A stretch of DNA of 43,916 nt, taken from positions 1 through 43,916 of IMG/VR virus record IMGVR_UViG_3300026512_000260. One strand, given 5' to 3'. Numbering within the stretch: the stretch's first letter is position 1; each line of letters begins with the position of its first letter. The notes under the pieces are model-generated. The model worked only from the letters and a program-made list of their open reading frames with translations, did not search any database and had not been told where the DNA came from. A program made the translations under genes and the position numbers. This DNA comes from a virus. Shown in pieces: positions 1-9,729 of this stretch.

Positions 1-230
1 CACAATAAATCTTTTTCAAAATTAGAAATTATGTATGGATCTAATTCAAGATCATTATAGTTTTCTAACGCATCACGTACTTTATCTACACTAATATCAA
101 CAAATCCTGTGTCGCATGATAATTGATCGAATAAATCTAAAAAATCAACCAATTTTTCATTATGTGTAAGATTAAATGTTGGCATTACTTCATACTCAAT
201 TTTGTTTAATCTATATGCTCTTATTGACAT
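1..230 (-). CDS. Hypothetical protein, 3' end outside window
   Basis: This reading frame is open from an ATG at 230 to the left edge, giving 76 visible residues starting MSIRAYRLNKIEYEV. The start is set by an AAGGAG box about 10 nt upstream. The product is acidic and has no signal peptide or membrane segment in the visible part. I recognise no domain. It follows the 120-aa gene closely and is probably in the same transcript. The C-terminus lies outside the window, so neither length nor family can be judged. Confidence 0.7.
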   Translation of the reverse strand, partial: MSIRAYRLNKIEYEVMPTFNLTHNEKLVDFLDLFDQLSCDTGFVDISVDKVRDALENYNDLELDPYIISNFEKDLL

Positions 231-248
231 ATAACCATATCTCCTTTA

Positions 249-611
249 TTAGACTTTCTTGTTTATTTTATTGTTTTTTAAAACATTCTTTGTTTTTAAT
301 AGTTTGTCATATACAACCCACATTGTATTTATTTTTGTTGTTATCATATCGTGTACAAGTTTTTCAAGGTTTATTATATTTTCATCTAGTCCAAGTAGTT
401 TTAATTTTATGTTTACTTTCTTTCCATTTTCATTAATTACGTAAAATTCATTATTTTGAAAAATAAACCCATGTTGGTTAAAGTAATTAATATTTGATTT
501 TTTTAATACATCTTTTAGTATTTGCAATCTGTTTTCTACTTCGTCGTTTAACAGCATATCTATTTCTAAATATTCATTTATCAACTTTTTCCATTGTGTA
601 TAATTTACCAT
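249..611 (-). CDS. Hypothetical protein (120 aa)
   Basis: A 120-residue soluble protein with a lysine-rich C-terminus (LKNNKINKKV). It starts at ATG 611 behind a GAAAGGG box. Its start codon overlaps the end of the 44-aa membrane protein gene (ATATGGTAA arrangement), so the two are probably translationally coupled. The sequence predicts mixed helix and strand, and I see no catalytic motif. I do not recognise the family. Confidence 0.6.
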   Translation of the reverse strand: MVNYTQWKKLINEYLEIDMLLNDEVENRLQILKDVLKKSNINYFNQHGFIFQNNEFYVINENGKKVNIKLKLLGLDENIINLEKLVHDMITTKINTMWVVYDKLLKTKNVLKNNKINKKV

Positions 612-739
612 ATAATCACCCTTTCAAATAATTTATTTTTATTTGAAATTCCACCAAATGGATCCGGGCGAGTAAACTCTAACAAAAGTAGAAGTATAAA
701 TAATATTGACCAAAAGTTTTTTCTTATAAATTGTAACAT
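605..739 (-). CDS. Small single-pass membrane protein (44 aa)
   Basis: A short gene coding for 44 residues that begin MLQFIRKNFWSILFILLLLL. The N-terminus has the form of a signal anchor: a basic patch (RK) followed by about 14 hydrophobic residues, then a polar tail. It starts at ATG 739 five nucleotides after a perfect AAGGAGG. Its TAA stop overlaps the next start codon. The shape fits a small phage inner-membrane protein; a role in lysis or superinfection control is possible but nothing in the sequence shows it. Confidence 0.6.
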   Translation of the reverse strand: MLQFIRKNFWSILFILLLLLEFTRPDPFGGISNKNKLFERVIIW

Positions 740-761
740 ACAATCCTCCTTAAAAAAATAT

Positions 762-959
762 TTATCCTATATTATTTTTTTCTTCCCAGAAAAATGTGTA
801 ATTATCATTATCTACATTTTCATCAATATTATATTGATGAAAATGATTTATTCTTTTACGTTTATATTTTTTATTAGGAAATATTTGTGTTCTTGTTTTA
901 CGTTTATCGATGAGATCATTTAATTCTTTTTTGTAATTACCATCTCTGTTAACTTTCAT
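762..959 (-). CDS. Small basic hypothetical protein (65 aa)
   Basis: A 65-residue protein, basic in its first 40 residues (KKELNDLIDKRKTRTQ, then a KYKRKRIN patch) and acidic toward the end. The start at 959 has a GGAGG box 9 nt upstream. It is the first gene after a structured 200-nt leader that contains three hairpins, so its expression may be controlled there. The basic N-terminal half suggests nucleic acid contact, but no fold is recognisable. Confidence 0.6.
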   Translation of the reverse strand: MKVNRDGNYKKELNDLIDKRKTRTQIFPNKKYKRKRINHFHQYNIDENVDNDNYTFFWEEKNNIG

Positions 960-1130
960 TCTTTACTACCTCCAAAAATTAAATCGTTTTAGTTTAATTC
1001 ATAACTACATTGGCGGAGAAATTCCACTAATGTAACTTTTTTGCATACCGAGCGGAACAGTACTGGTATGCGGTTGCGACAAATCTAAACCCGAGGATTT
1101 ACGTGCATTATCACTACCTCTTAATCAAAT
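960..1130 (-). promoter_or_regulatory. Structured leader or candidate small RNA upstream of the 65-aa gene
   Basis: A non-coding gap of about 200 nt between the helicase stop (1169) and the gene starting at 959. It holds three hairpins: 1081-1085/1096-1100 (AAATC/GATTT), 1043-1049/1065-1071 (GCATACC/GGTATGC) and 1006-1011/1029-1034 (TACATT/AATGTA). The last two loops share GCGGA on the plus strand. On the minus strand a GAGGTAG box is followed by ATG and seven codons (MHVNPRV) that end inside the first hairpin, so it could be a leader peptide of an attenuator. It lacks the C/CAC signature of the seven-copy RNA family elsewhere in the window. Strand and role are inferred. Confidence 0.45.
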
Positions 1131-1168
1131 TATTATATATGTAATTTTTATTTAACAAAAATATTGAT

Positions 1169-2914
1169 TTAATCAGGTGGAGTATTAACCATTTTTTCTT
1201 CTTGATTTATTACAGGAGGTGCAACTAAATTATCTGGATATACATTAGATGGTGGTTGATTAAAATTGTTAGTTTGTTTTACAAATTTAGAATTATCATT
1301 ATCATTTTTATAGTACTCATTACTAAGATATTCTGAATTGTCGTAATCAGTTTTAGAGTTTTTAACATCTGCAATAAGGTGTTTAATATCAGCATCTGAA
1401 ATGTTATCTGTTATTTCAGAAATATCAGAGAATTTAAATAACCCTGATGTATAATGTAAAACAATTAGATCTTTTCCACCGTTTCTATTTTTATCGATAT
1501 TAATTCCAATTAGTGAATAATCCTTACCATATAATTTATTTTTATGTAAATTAATTTTTGATAAAAAGTTATTACTTATTTTATTTATAGGAATTTCAAA
1601 AAGTAATCCTATAAAATCAGAGTTTTGTGCAATTTGTCTTGATTCGTCCAAATTTCGCATTGAAGGAATACCTTCATATCCAGCAGTATTTAACTGTGTT
1701 GGTATTATTACCGGACAATTAAATCGTTTTGCAAGAATTTTTAATTCTGCGGTAACCATACCAAGTTCGTGTCTTTTTTCTATACCACGTTTTGATTGTA
1801 CAGATGAAACTAAATTAAGATAATCAATATAAATTGTTTTTATATTATATCGTTGTTCAATTTGATCGATGTACAAGAATATATCCATTGTTGTTGTATT
1901 ATATGGCTGCATGTATTTTAATATTATATTTTTATTTAGAACCTCATCTATTTTCGATTGTATGTTTAATAAACTTGAATTATCCAAATTACTGATTTTT
2001 ACTTCAGACTTAGTTATAATTCTTGCAAGTCGTTCTGTTGTTTCAACTATATCATTTTCTAATGTAATATATACAATAGCATCTTCTTTATCCAATTTGT
2101 CTCGTTTGAACACAATACTGCTATCATGTGTATCATTCATTTTAGTATTATTTACAAGAAAATTCATTAGTAATGCTGATTTCCCTAATCCTGGTTTTCC
2201 ACCAAAAACATATATTCGTGTTGATTCAAAACCATTACCATTTAATAATTCATCAAGTTTTTTGAATCCTGAACTTATTTTAGTTCTTGCTACGGCCATT
2301 GATGATACTGTTTGTATTATATTTTTCTGTATACTTTTTTTACTGATAATGATTTGGTTTTCTTCTTCAAGTAATTTATTATCCACAACTTTTATGTAAT
2401 ATTGCTGTATTATTTTTTCAAATTTATCAACAGCATCTGATTGTAATGTCTCTGCTGATAATTTAGATAATTCTGAAACCATATTGTTTACATCATCTAT
2501 AACTGTTAATGACTGTATTTTGTTTTTAGCAAATTTTATGAAATTTGTAATCTTATCATTTGATAAAATAATACGTTTACACTCTTTAAATTGATTTAAT
2601 CGTTCTTCGTATAGTTTTGCGAGATTTTGATTTAAATCAGATTCATCAAAAATTATATGCCCGGGAATATTTTCATTTTCAATATGTTTCTTACATATTA
2701 TTTCCATAATATTTTTTAATTCTGGATCAAAATTTATTGATTTTTCCTCATTCAAAAGTTTGTTAATTAAAAATTTTGCGAATATTTTTTGTTTTCGTAA
2801 AGTATCATTATCTTCTGGTCTTTCGATAAGCAAGCATATTGATTCTTCTATAAATTCATTACTGGGTGTTAATTCATTTTGATTTTGGTTATCATTGCTT
2901 ATTTCTTTTGCCAT
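1169..2914 (-). CDS. dnaB: Replicative DNA helicase, DnaB-like
   Basis: A RecA-fold hexameric helicase that unwinds the replication fork with ATP. The C-terminal domain shows Walker A (GGKPGLGKSA, about residue 240), a conserved acidic segment (VYITLEND), Walker B (TIYIDYLNLV), a PVIIPTQLN sensor segment and the R-Q switch region ESRQIAQNSD. The first 200 residues are helical and match no DnaB N-terminal domain I can name. The last 60 residues are a disordered Asn/Pro-rich tail. At 581 aa it is longer than cellular DnaB (about 470). Start at ATG 2914 behind AGGGAGGA. It directly follows the transglycosylase gene and sits in the replication block with the polymerase. Confidence 0.9.
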   Translation of the reverse strand: MAKEISNDNQNQNELTPSNEFIEESICLLIERPEDNDTLRKQKIFAKFLINKLLNEEKSINFDPELKNIMEIICKKHIENENIPGHIIFDESDLNQNLAKLYEERLNQFKECKRIILSNDKITNFIKFAKNKIQSLTVIDDVNNMVSELSKLSAETLQSDAVDKFEKIIQQYYIKVVDNKLLEEENQIIISKKSIQKNIIQTVSSMAVARTKISSGFKKLDELLNGNGFESTRIYVFGGKPGLGKSALLMNFLVNNTKMNDTHDSSIVFKRDKLDKEDAIVYITLENDIVETTERLARIITKSEVKISNLDNSSLLNIQSKIDEVLNKNIILKYMQPYNTTTMDIFLYIDQIEQRYNIKTIYIDYLNLVSSVQSKRGIEKRHELGMVTAELKILAKRFNCPVIIPTQLNTAGYEGIPSMRNLDESRQIAQNSDFIGLLFEIPINKISNNFLSKINLHKNKLYGKDYSLIGINIDKNRNGGKDLIVLHYTSGLFKFSDISEITDNISDADIKHLIADVKNSKTDYDNSEYLSNEYYKNDNDNSKFVKQTNNFNQPPSNVYPDNLVAPPVINQEEKMVNTPPD

Positions 2915-2932
2915 GAATAAATCCTCCCTAAG

Positions 2933-4339
2933 TTAAATTATGAATCTTTGATTATTCAATACTGTATTTTCAGTATCCAATGTTATTGATAATGTCTCAA
3001 AGTATTTTAATAAATCGTCTTTTGTTTTATCTTCAACAAATCTTGAAATTGTATCCATACTTGTTTTTATTGATATTGATTTTGCTGTATTATTCTTTTT
3101 TGTGTTAAATGTTTTAAATATATTATTAAGAATAACCATAAACATATGATCATTTCCGGTTTTGTAATAATGATACAATTCTTCAGAAATATCATTCACA
3201 ACATACTCTGTAATTTTATTGAGAGCGTATGATTCCATGGCAAGAATATATGGTAATAATTCTCTATGTATTGTATTTGTATCTTCACAATATATTGTTC
3301 TAATCATTTCAGTTGATGGTAACGCATCTTTCATGTCTATATTACTAAATTCAAAAATTTTTTCTAATACTTCAATAACGATTTCTCTGTTTGTTTTTCC
3401 AATAAACTTATTTATATTGTCTAGCTCTGAAGATTTTAGTGAAACATCAATAACACGTTTAGTTTTTTCATCAAAATATGTGAATATTCTTGACATTTGT
3501 ACTTTTGAAAAAACAGTACTTGAATCAAATGTTAAATTAACTTCTTTTAAGTTGAATAATTCTTTTATATGCTTTTTTATCATTGCATTGTAAATTATAT
3601 TTTTTGCAGTAGCTGATCCAAGTATGTGAAAATTAAATGGATCAGGTAAAGATTTACCTAATCCAAAAATTATTTGTAGTATTCCAAGTGTATACAAATT
3701 GAATTGTAGACGTTTGGTTGCTGGTTGACTTGAAACTAATCCACCAATGGCATAATTGTGATATTTTTTTAGAATATCAGTTTCAAATATTATTCTATTC
3801 CATACTTTTTCTAATTCTGTAGTTCTAAAATGTGATACAAAATACAATTTGTTTCGTTTTTCTGGTAAAATATTATCAATTAGATTGTATGCACGGATGT
3901 TTAAATTAAATAATTCTTCCCTTGTTTTTAAATCTGGTAGATGTGGAATATCTAATGAAAATGCATAATCAAAATCGTACTGGTTTAAAAAATCAGTATA
4001 TGCAGAAATAAAATCTGGTATAAGTTCTTTTTTGATATATCCACATGAAACTTGATATCCACCTGAGTCTATAAATAAATCAATAGAATTTCGTATTTTA
4101 CTTATATCGTAATATTTTGTTAAAAATTTTCCAACATTCTTTACGTATCTATCTTTTAAAAAAACATTGTCACGACTTGTCTTACTATTCAAATTTAATC
4201 CAAATGAAATTAATCCTTTGTTACAAAAAGCTTCAACATACTTATTAATATCTCTATCATAATTTAATAATCTCTTTTTTGCTATTCGTAACATCGATTG
4301 TGCAGCTGCTACTACAAACATTGTATTTTTGTTTTTCAT
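2933..4339 (-). CDS. dpdA: TGT-like DNA transglycosylase, DpdA-like
   Basis: A tRNA-guanine transglycosylase-fold protein, probably the DpdA type that exchanges guanine in DNA for a 7-deazaguanine base. Visible TGT-barrel motifs are DSGGYQ (residues 91-96, cf. DSGGFQ), FSLDIPHLPD with the likely catalytic Asp at 130, FVSHFR (168-172) and AIGGLVS (197-203, the GG loop for base binding). The 468-aa length and the divergent C-terminal half fit DpdA better than tRNA TGT. QueC and GAT-QueC at the other end of the window can supply its substrate. Start at ATG 4339 behind GAGGT. A tRNA-acting TGT cannot be excluded by eye. Confidence 0.8.
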   Translation of the reverse strand: MKNKNTMFVVAAAQSMLRIAKKRLLNYDRDINKYVEAFCNKGLISFGLNLNSKTSRDNVFLKDRYVKNVGKFLTKYYDISKIRNSIDLFIDSGGYQVSCGYIKKELIPDFISAYTDFLNQYDFDYAFSLDIPHLPDLKTREELFNLNIRAYNLIDNILPEKRNKLYFVSHFRTTELEKVWNRIIFETDILKKYHNYAIGGLVSSQPATKRLQFNLYTLGILQIIFGLGKSLPDPFNFHILGSATAKNIIYNAMIKKHIKELFNLKEVNLTFDSSTVFSKVQMSRIFTYFDEKTKRVIDVSLKSSELDNINKFIGKTNREIVIEVLEKIFEFSNIDMKDALPSTEMIRTIYCEDTNTIHRELLPYILAMESYALNKITEYVVNDISEELYHYYKTGNDHMFMVILNNIFKTFNTKKNNTAKSISIKTSMDTISRFVEDKTKDDLLKYFETLSITLDTENTVLNNQRFII

Positions 4340-4369
4340 ATTTTTATATACCTCGTAATATTTTTGTAG

Positions 4370-7300
4370 CTAAAAATTAAACATATCAGCAAATTTTGAA
4401 TCATATATTTCATTTATCTTGTTTTGTTTTATATCGTACAGTGAGAATATATAACTAAAATCTGAAATTGATTCCAGAAGATTCAAAACTCGCTGATACC
4501 AAATAAAATTCATCATTTCTTTTTTATTTACTTTGATGGGTGGTGTTGGATCAATATCATTTCTTCTAGATGTACTAAATTTGTCAAAAAATCTTTTTAT
4601 TTGATCTTGACTATAATCTTCTGGAACTACTATGTTTGATATTTGCCCCTTAAATCCAAGATTATTCAACATTTGTTTTATTTCTGTTTTTGTATTATTA
4701 TCAAATGAATCTAAATTTACAGTAACCAAAAATTGATATCCTTTAGTACCAGGTCTAAAATCTTCCCTTTCGTTTAAAATGTTCCATAAATTCATTCCTA
4801 TTACATGTGATGGAACTTTTTTGTATTCGTTGGTACTAAACGATACAGGCTTACATATTGTTGTGTCAAAGTTATCTATCATATTTTGCATCATTATATC
4901 TGTTTCTTTTATTTCTTTTTCAAGCTTGGGTATTATTTTTACATCATCCTCAGTAAGTATAATTTCAACTAGTTTTTTAAGTCGTTCACGTGTAATGCTT
5001 GGATAATCGGATCTTTGTATTTCTAATCCTTTAATAGAAATGTTTTTATCACGTGTGATGTATGCATAACGTTTTTTCTTTTTTGCTGGCCAATATGCTC
5101 TTTCTGCATAATCTTCATACTCTAACAATAAATGGTTTTTGTCTGACTCAAAATTAAATAATTTTGATATAATTGATGGATACAATATTTCATTAATATC
5201 TTTAAATATTTTATCACCAAGTTTCATAACATCTTCATATTTTGGTTTTTTGATATTGTCGATTATTTTTTTGTAGATAGAATCTGTATCCGTGTAAACT
5301 GTATCGTCTAAGTCTATGTCCTTAATTTTATATTCATATTTGTCATTTTTAATTTTGTTAGTGTTAAAATTTATCCACCATTTATCAAATATTTCATTTG
5401 TTACATCAATAATTTTTATTTCATCTATATTCTTTGTTTTGAGTAAGTTAGAATATCTTGCTGATACTTTGATTAAATATTGTCCTGTCGTTGTAATTGT
5501 ATTAGTTATATCAACGTCAAATAGTCTACTACCTTCGAATCCATAATATCCATAATTACTATTTGATATTTCTTTAAATGTGCGTTGTTTATTATTTTCT
5601 TCTTGTTTCTCATGTTGGTTTTTAGCATTTTTCATTTTCTTTTTGTGATAATTTCGTTTATCAGCAAGATAAGTTAAAATGTCGTAATTTATTGATGGGT
5701 TTACTTCGTGTTTATAGAATATTGTACCGTAGGGTGTTAGAATTTTGTCATTTAAAAAATCTTTAATTTCTGATAAATTCATTTTTACTTTTTTGTTTTC
5801 AATTGATGGATCTATAAATAACACATATTGTTTTTCAACATTATTTAAATAATCTTTTACATCATGCCACAAATTCTCAAATTTTGCTACGTACGTATCA
5901 ATCCCTATATTGAATGTCTGAATTATCGAAGGATATAGACTTTTGAAATCGACAATGTATATTCCATAATGTAAACCATTTATTGGTGTTTTTACATATG
6001 CACCAATTTTTGGAATATTTGAGCTTTTATGACCATAATTATTGCGCAGTATCATATTTTTACTTTTTAAAAATTTAATCATGTTAGATTCAACAATTTT
6101 TGAAACATGTGAAATATAATTCCATGTAACTGCAGTTGAATTACGTAATTCCGACTCAAAAGAAATTATGCTTAGTTTCTGATCTAATTTTAATATTTTT
6201 TCAACATCATCGATGTTGTATAATAATGCACGCTTTTTATCTTTCTTAAAAATTAATCCAAAATCAGATCCTTTTTCAAGTTTTCTTTCACCAAGTTCAT
6301 AATTTGCAATATAATCAAGTTTATAAGATTCTCTTTCACCGTACGTTAATTGCTTATACGATGATAATAAATCTATTATGATAATTCCTGGAACCTCAAT
6401 AATATTTCTTTTCAAATCAATTTTGGGATACATATTTAATGGACTTGCATCTTTAAAAGAACGTTTTAATTTATTTTGAAACCTATTTATTATGTATCCC
6501 ATATCGAATGATACATTCCAAGCAGTTATTATATCAACTTTCCTTATGTGCTCTTTAAATTTTTCAATCATTGTACGTTCGCTTGAAAAAAATTCTACTT
6601 CATAACCATTAAGTATTTTTTCATTTATATTTCCACTAGTTTTACTAAACACAAAAGATTTTTTTATATCTCCATATCTAAATGATATAATTGAAATGGG
6701 GTATTTTGCTTCTTCCGGAGATGGGAATTCTCTATTTTTGGTTGCAACTTCGATATCAAGATACATTATTAATGGTTTAAATGAATTATCTAATTTTCTC
6801 ATTTCTAAATTATAATAATAATCTATACTATGTTTTAACACGTTTGGGATATCAGCTTCATACAATGTATATTTTGAATTATCTATATTTTTTGGTGGAT
6901 AACCAATCATGGGTTTTATTGTCTTATTTATTTTTGTAACATGTCTATCATTGGGGGTTTCAGATAAATAATAATAAAATGTTTTATTGTCTTCCAATGA
7001 TAATAATTCTCGTTTATATGTTTTTCTGTTTCTAAAAATATAATAAATTAGTTTTTTATTATAGTCATAAACGATATCTATAAGATAATAATCTGTATAA
7101 TATTTTTCATCTAATGTTATTGCCAAAATTGATGAATTATTGTCCTCAGTTTCAATATTATCTTTTGAATTATCATTTTCTTTATCATTAAGTAAATTTA
7201 ATAATTTTGTAAAATCTTCATCATATATTGATTCTTTGTTTCCACGTATGATGTATGACGGGTGAACTGTTGGAAAAACTTTATACGATTTTCCGTTTTG

Positions 7301-8239
7301 ATGTTTGTAATTAGAAATTTTTCCACGTAATGATAAAATTCCAGAATTATTTGGATTTGCATTTAGTCTGGTTATTGCTGTTTTACCTAATGATACAATA
7401 TATTTTGGGTTTGTTATTTCTATAATTTTATCTAAGTTTGGCGCACAATTATTTAGTTCATCACTTGTTGGTGTTCTGTTGTTATCCGGTCTACATAAAC
7501 AAGTATTTGAAATAAACCATTTTTTGTTTGAAAAATATTTTTCTATCATACGTCTTAATAATTTTCCAGATCTTCCAACAAATGGTTTATTTTGCTCTAC
7601 TTCGTCTTTTCCTGGTGCTTCACCAACAAATAAAATATCACAGTTACTAATATCTGATTTATTATTAGAATCAAATAACACCAAACCACCATTTCGTAAT
7701 GTGCATTTTTTACATAACGTAGATGATTTTATATTCTTGAAATTATTTATAACAGTGTTTAATGACATTTTTTTTGTATTATTTTTATTTTTTCGTGCAG
7801 ATTTATAATCATCATTATATAATGTGTTGATTTCATTTTCAATAATTTTATATTCATATGGTTTTATAAAATTTAATTTTTTATCCATTTTTATTTTAGT
7901 TTTGTATTTCTTATATAGTGGAAATAAAATTGATGGATCAATACAATAATAATGGAATATTTCTTTAAGAAATAATAAAATTTCTTTTTTTGTGAATTTG
8001 TTTATATTCTCATATGAATTTAAATATTCATTTATTATTTTTCTTGCATAATCATGTTTATAAAAAAGTGTAATTAGTGTATTTATTTGTATCATATCTA
8101 ATGCATCATTGTCTATATCATCAGCATCTTTATCTATGATAAATTGTTTTATTAAATTTAATGCTTGTACATATGTTAACTTTTTTTTATTGTTATTTTT
8201 AGTTTGTGTTGTTTTAACGTTATCAAACAAATAGTTCAT
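4370..8239 (-). CDS. Uracil-DNA glycosylase fused to family B DNA polymerase
   Basis: A 1289-aa fusion. Residues about 170-350 form a family 4-type uracil-DNA glycosylase: a CKKC pair, the active-site loop GEAPGKDE, a SNTCLCRP segment and VHPSY. From about residue 490 it is a family B replicative polymerase with Exo I (YLDIEVA), Exo II (WNVSFDMG), Exo III (YNIDDVEK), motif A (VDFKSLYPS, about 765), motif B (ISNSNYGYYG) and motif C (YTDTDS, about 980). All key acidic residues are present, so both proofreading and synthesis should work. The gene starts at ATG 8239 behind GCGAGGT, just after a strong terminator hairpin. Coupling to a glycosylase and the nearby dUTPase suggests the phage excludes uracil from its DNA. 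Confidence 0.93.
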   Translation of the reverse strand: MNYLFDNVKTTQTKNNNKKKLTYVQALNLIKQFIIDKDADDIDNDALDMIQINTLITLFYKHDYARKIINEYLNSYENINKFTKKEILLFLKEIFHYYCIDPSILFPLYKKYKTKIKMDKKLNFIKPYEYKIIENEINTLYNDDYKSARKNKNNTKKMSLNTVINNFKNIKSSTLCKKCTLRNGGLVLFDSNNKSDISNCDILFVGEAPGKDEVEQNKPFVGRSGKLLRRMIEKYFSNKKWFISNTCLCRPDNNRTPTSDELNNCAPNLDKIIEITNPKYIVSLGKTAITRLNANPNNSGILSLRGKISNYKHQNGKSYKVFPTVHPSYIIRGNKESIYDEDFTKLLNLLNDKENDNSKDNIETEDNNSSILAITLDEKYYTDYYLIDIVYDYNKKLIYYIFRNRKTYKRELLSLEDNKTFYYYLSETPNDRHVTKINKTIKPMIGYPPKNIDNSKYTLYEADIPNVLKHSIDYYYNLEMRKLDNSFKPLIMYLDIEVATKNREFPSPEEAKYPISIISFRYGDIKKSFVFSKTSGNINEKILNGYEVEFFSSERTMIEKFKEHIRKVDIITAWNVSFDMGYIINRFQNKLKRSFKDASPLNMYPKIDLKRNIIEVPGIIIIDLLSSYKQLTYGERESYKLDYIANYELGERKLEKGSDFGLIFKKDKKRALLYNIDDVEKILKLDQKLSIISFESELRNSTAVTWNYISHVSKIVESNMIKFLKSKNMILRNNYGHKSSNIPKIGAYVKTPINGLHYGIYIVDFKSLYPSIIQTFNIGIDTYVAKFENLWHDVKDYLNNVEKQYVLFIDPSIENKKVKMNLSEIKDFLNDKILTPYGTIFYKHEVNPSINYDILTYLADKRNYHKKKMKNAKNQHEKQEENNKQRTFKEISNSNYGYYGFEGSRLFDVDITNTITTTGQYLIKVSARYSNLLKTKNIDEIKIIDVTNEIFDKWWINFNTNKIKNDKYEYKIKDIDLDDTVYTDTDSIYKKIIDNIKKPKYEDVMKLGDKIFKDINEILYPSIISKLFNFESDKNHLLLEYEDYAERAYWPAKKKKRYAYITRDKNISIKGLEIQRSDYPSITRERLKKLVEIILTEDDVKIIPKLEKEIKETDIMMQNMIDNFDTTICKPVSFSTNEYKKVPSHVIGMNLWNILNEREDFRPGTKGYQFLVTVNLDSFDNNTKTEIKQMLNNLGFKGQISNIVVPEDYSQDQIKRFFDKFSTSRRNDIDPTPPIKVNKKEMMNFIWYQRVLNLLESISDFSYIFSLYDIKQNKINEIYDSKFADMFNF

Positions 8240-8266
8240 TGTACACCTCGCATAAAATAAAAAATA

Positions 8267-8290
8267 TGCCGGTCCTGGCTAGGACCGGCA
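8267..8290 (-). terminator. Intrinsic terminator after the 242-aa gene
   Basis: A 10-bp perfect GC-rich stem (TGCCGGTCCT/AGGACCGGCA) with a 4-nt loop, followed on the minus strand by TATTTTTTATTTT. It sits between the stop at 8316 and the polymerase start at 8239. It should end or attenuate transcription of the dUTPase group, giving the polymerase gene separate control. Few stems in this AT-rich window are as GC-rich. Confidence 0.85.
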
Positions 8291-8315
8291 ATATAAAGGA
8301 TTATAAGAAGGGCAG

Positions 8316-9038
8316 TTATGATAATAGAGGAATATTATCACTGAAATTATCATTGAGTTTTTCAACAAGGATGTCAATAAATTCTTTAAATTTATTATTA
8401 GTAATTTCTTTATTTAAATCTTTAACTTCAAATTTTTTACTGTTTCTGTTATATCTTATTCTACATATTATTTCATTTGTACCGAAATCGTTGACATAAT
8501 ATGGAAACAAACTTTCTCGTTTAACATCATCTCTTGTTTCACAAAGCACGAATAATATATTGAGTATAGCATATTTGTTATTTGTTATATGGCCATTTAA
8601 TTTATAGTTTTCTATTATAATATTTGCTGTCTCGCTTGCATACCCATCAAAAGCCACAACTTGATCATACTTATCATAATAAATTCTACCAACTACGAAT
8701 TCGTCAGATTTATGTTTTGACGTATCATCAGTATCTTCGTCAAAATAGTCTTCTATGTCATCATTATCATTAGAAGTATTCGTATACTTATCTACTGAAA
8801 ATGTTATAGATGAATTAGTCATATCTTTTGATAAATATATTTTGTAATAACTTGAATCTTCCTCTAACAATTTATTATTTAGCAAAGAAATATATTTTGT
8901 AAAATATTTATTTTTTATTAAATTCACTGGCTCAGATATCACATAATCTTCTATTCGTGTATGGAACTCATCAGGGTTTTCCTCAAAAATTAAATCTTCA
9001 TCAAATAGCGGCATTTTCTCATCCATCAGTTGATCCAT
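8316..9038 (-). CDS. Hypothetical acidic protein (240 aa)
   Basis: No recognisable domain. The middle (about residues 85-110) is a highly acidic Asp-rich linker between two predicted globular parts. The second ATG of the open frame (9038) is preferred because it lies 8 nt from GGGGAGG, while the ATG at 9044 is only 2 nt away. The gene overlaps the end of the dUTPase gene by about 20 nt, implying coupled expression, and is followed by a strong terminator. Its place between dUTPase and polymerase suggests a replication or nucleotide role, but nothing in the protein shows one. Confidence 0.6.
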   Translation of the reverse strand: MDQLMDEKMPLFDEDLIFEENPDEFHTRIEDYVISEPVNLIKNKYFTKYISLLNNKLLEEDSSYYKIYLSKDMTNSSITFSVDKYTNTSNDNDDIEDYFDEDTDDTSKHKSDEFVVGRIYYDKYDQVVAFDGYASETANIIIENYKLNGHITNNKYAILNILFVLCETRDDVKRESLFPYYVNDFGTNEIICRIRYNRNSKKFEVKDLNKEITNNKFKEFIDILVEKLNDNFSDNIPLLS

Positions 9039-9618
9039 ACCCATTTCCTCCCCTGTCTGATTTTAACAATGTTTCCCAGTTATTAAATACATCATTTGAG
9101 TAAAAAATTCCAATTTTTATTTGATTTGAAAAGTCATTTATTACTTTATCGTAAGATAATAATGGTATATATGGTTTAAGTACTAATTGACATAGACGTG
9201 TTCCAGATTTTATCACATTATTTGGTATATCTTTTGTGTGATTAAACAATTTTACTAATATCATTCCAATTTCTCCACGATATTGAGGATCAATTGTACC
9301 AGGCGAGTTTGCAACAATTAATCCATATTTGTGCAACGATGATCTCGGTCTTACTTCAAAATATAACGATGGTTTTGTAAAAGTTTTTACACCACTTTTT
9401 ATGATTTTTGGTGTATTTTCAAGATCATTTAGTTTTATATTTTCAGTGTTTACTATGTCCATACCAACATCATCGTTATATTGTAATATATAATTGTGAT
9501 TATTGTTGTAGTAATATTTATTATCCATAACTATCATTGCATCGAAGTCTGTTGATTTAACAATATCTGTAAACTCTGATGTATCAGTATTTGAATAATG
9601 TATACTAGTAATTATCAT
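9019..9618 (-). CDS. dut: dUTPase (trimeric dUTP diphosphatase family)
   Basis: It hydrolyses dUTP to dUMP, limiting uracil incorporation and feeding dTMP synthesis. The family motifs are in order: motif 2 (RPRSSLHKYG, about residue 88), motif 3 (GTIDPQYRGEIG, about 106), motif 4 (GTRLCQLVLKP) and the C-terminal P-loop-like motif 5 (RGGNGYGSTDG). At 199 aa it is longer than the usual 150, with extra residues before motif 2. Start at ATG 9618 behind TAGGAGG. It pairs functionally with the uracil-DNA glycosylase domain of the nearby polymerase. Confidence 0.9.
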   Translation of the reverse strand: MIITSIHYSNTDTSEFTDIVKSTDFDAMIVMDNKYYYNNNHNYILQYNDDVGMDIVNTENIKLNDLENTPKIIKSGVKTFTKPSLYFEVRPRSSLHKYGLIVANSPGTIDPQYRGEIGMILVKLFNHTKDIPNNVIKSGTRLCQLVLKPYIPLLSYDKVINDFSNQIKIGIFYSNDVFNNWETLLKSDRGGNGYGSTDG

Positions 9619-9729
9619 AATACTACCTCCTAATTAAAAAATATATTTTATAGTTATGTGTAATTTTCGGCATTTCGTTATATTTGTTTAAAATTCGTCT
9701 ACATTATTGAGATAAATGTTAATAAATTT

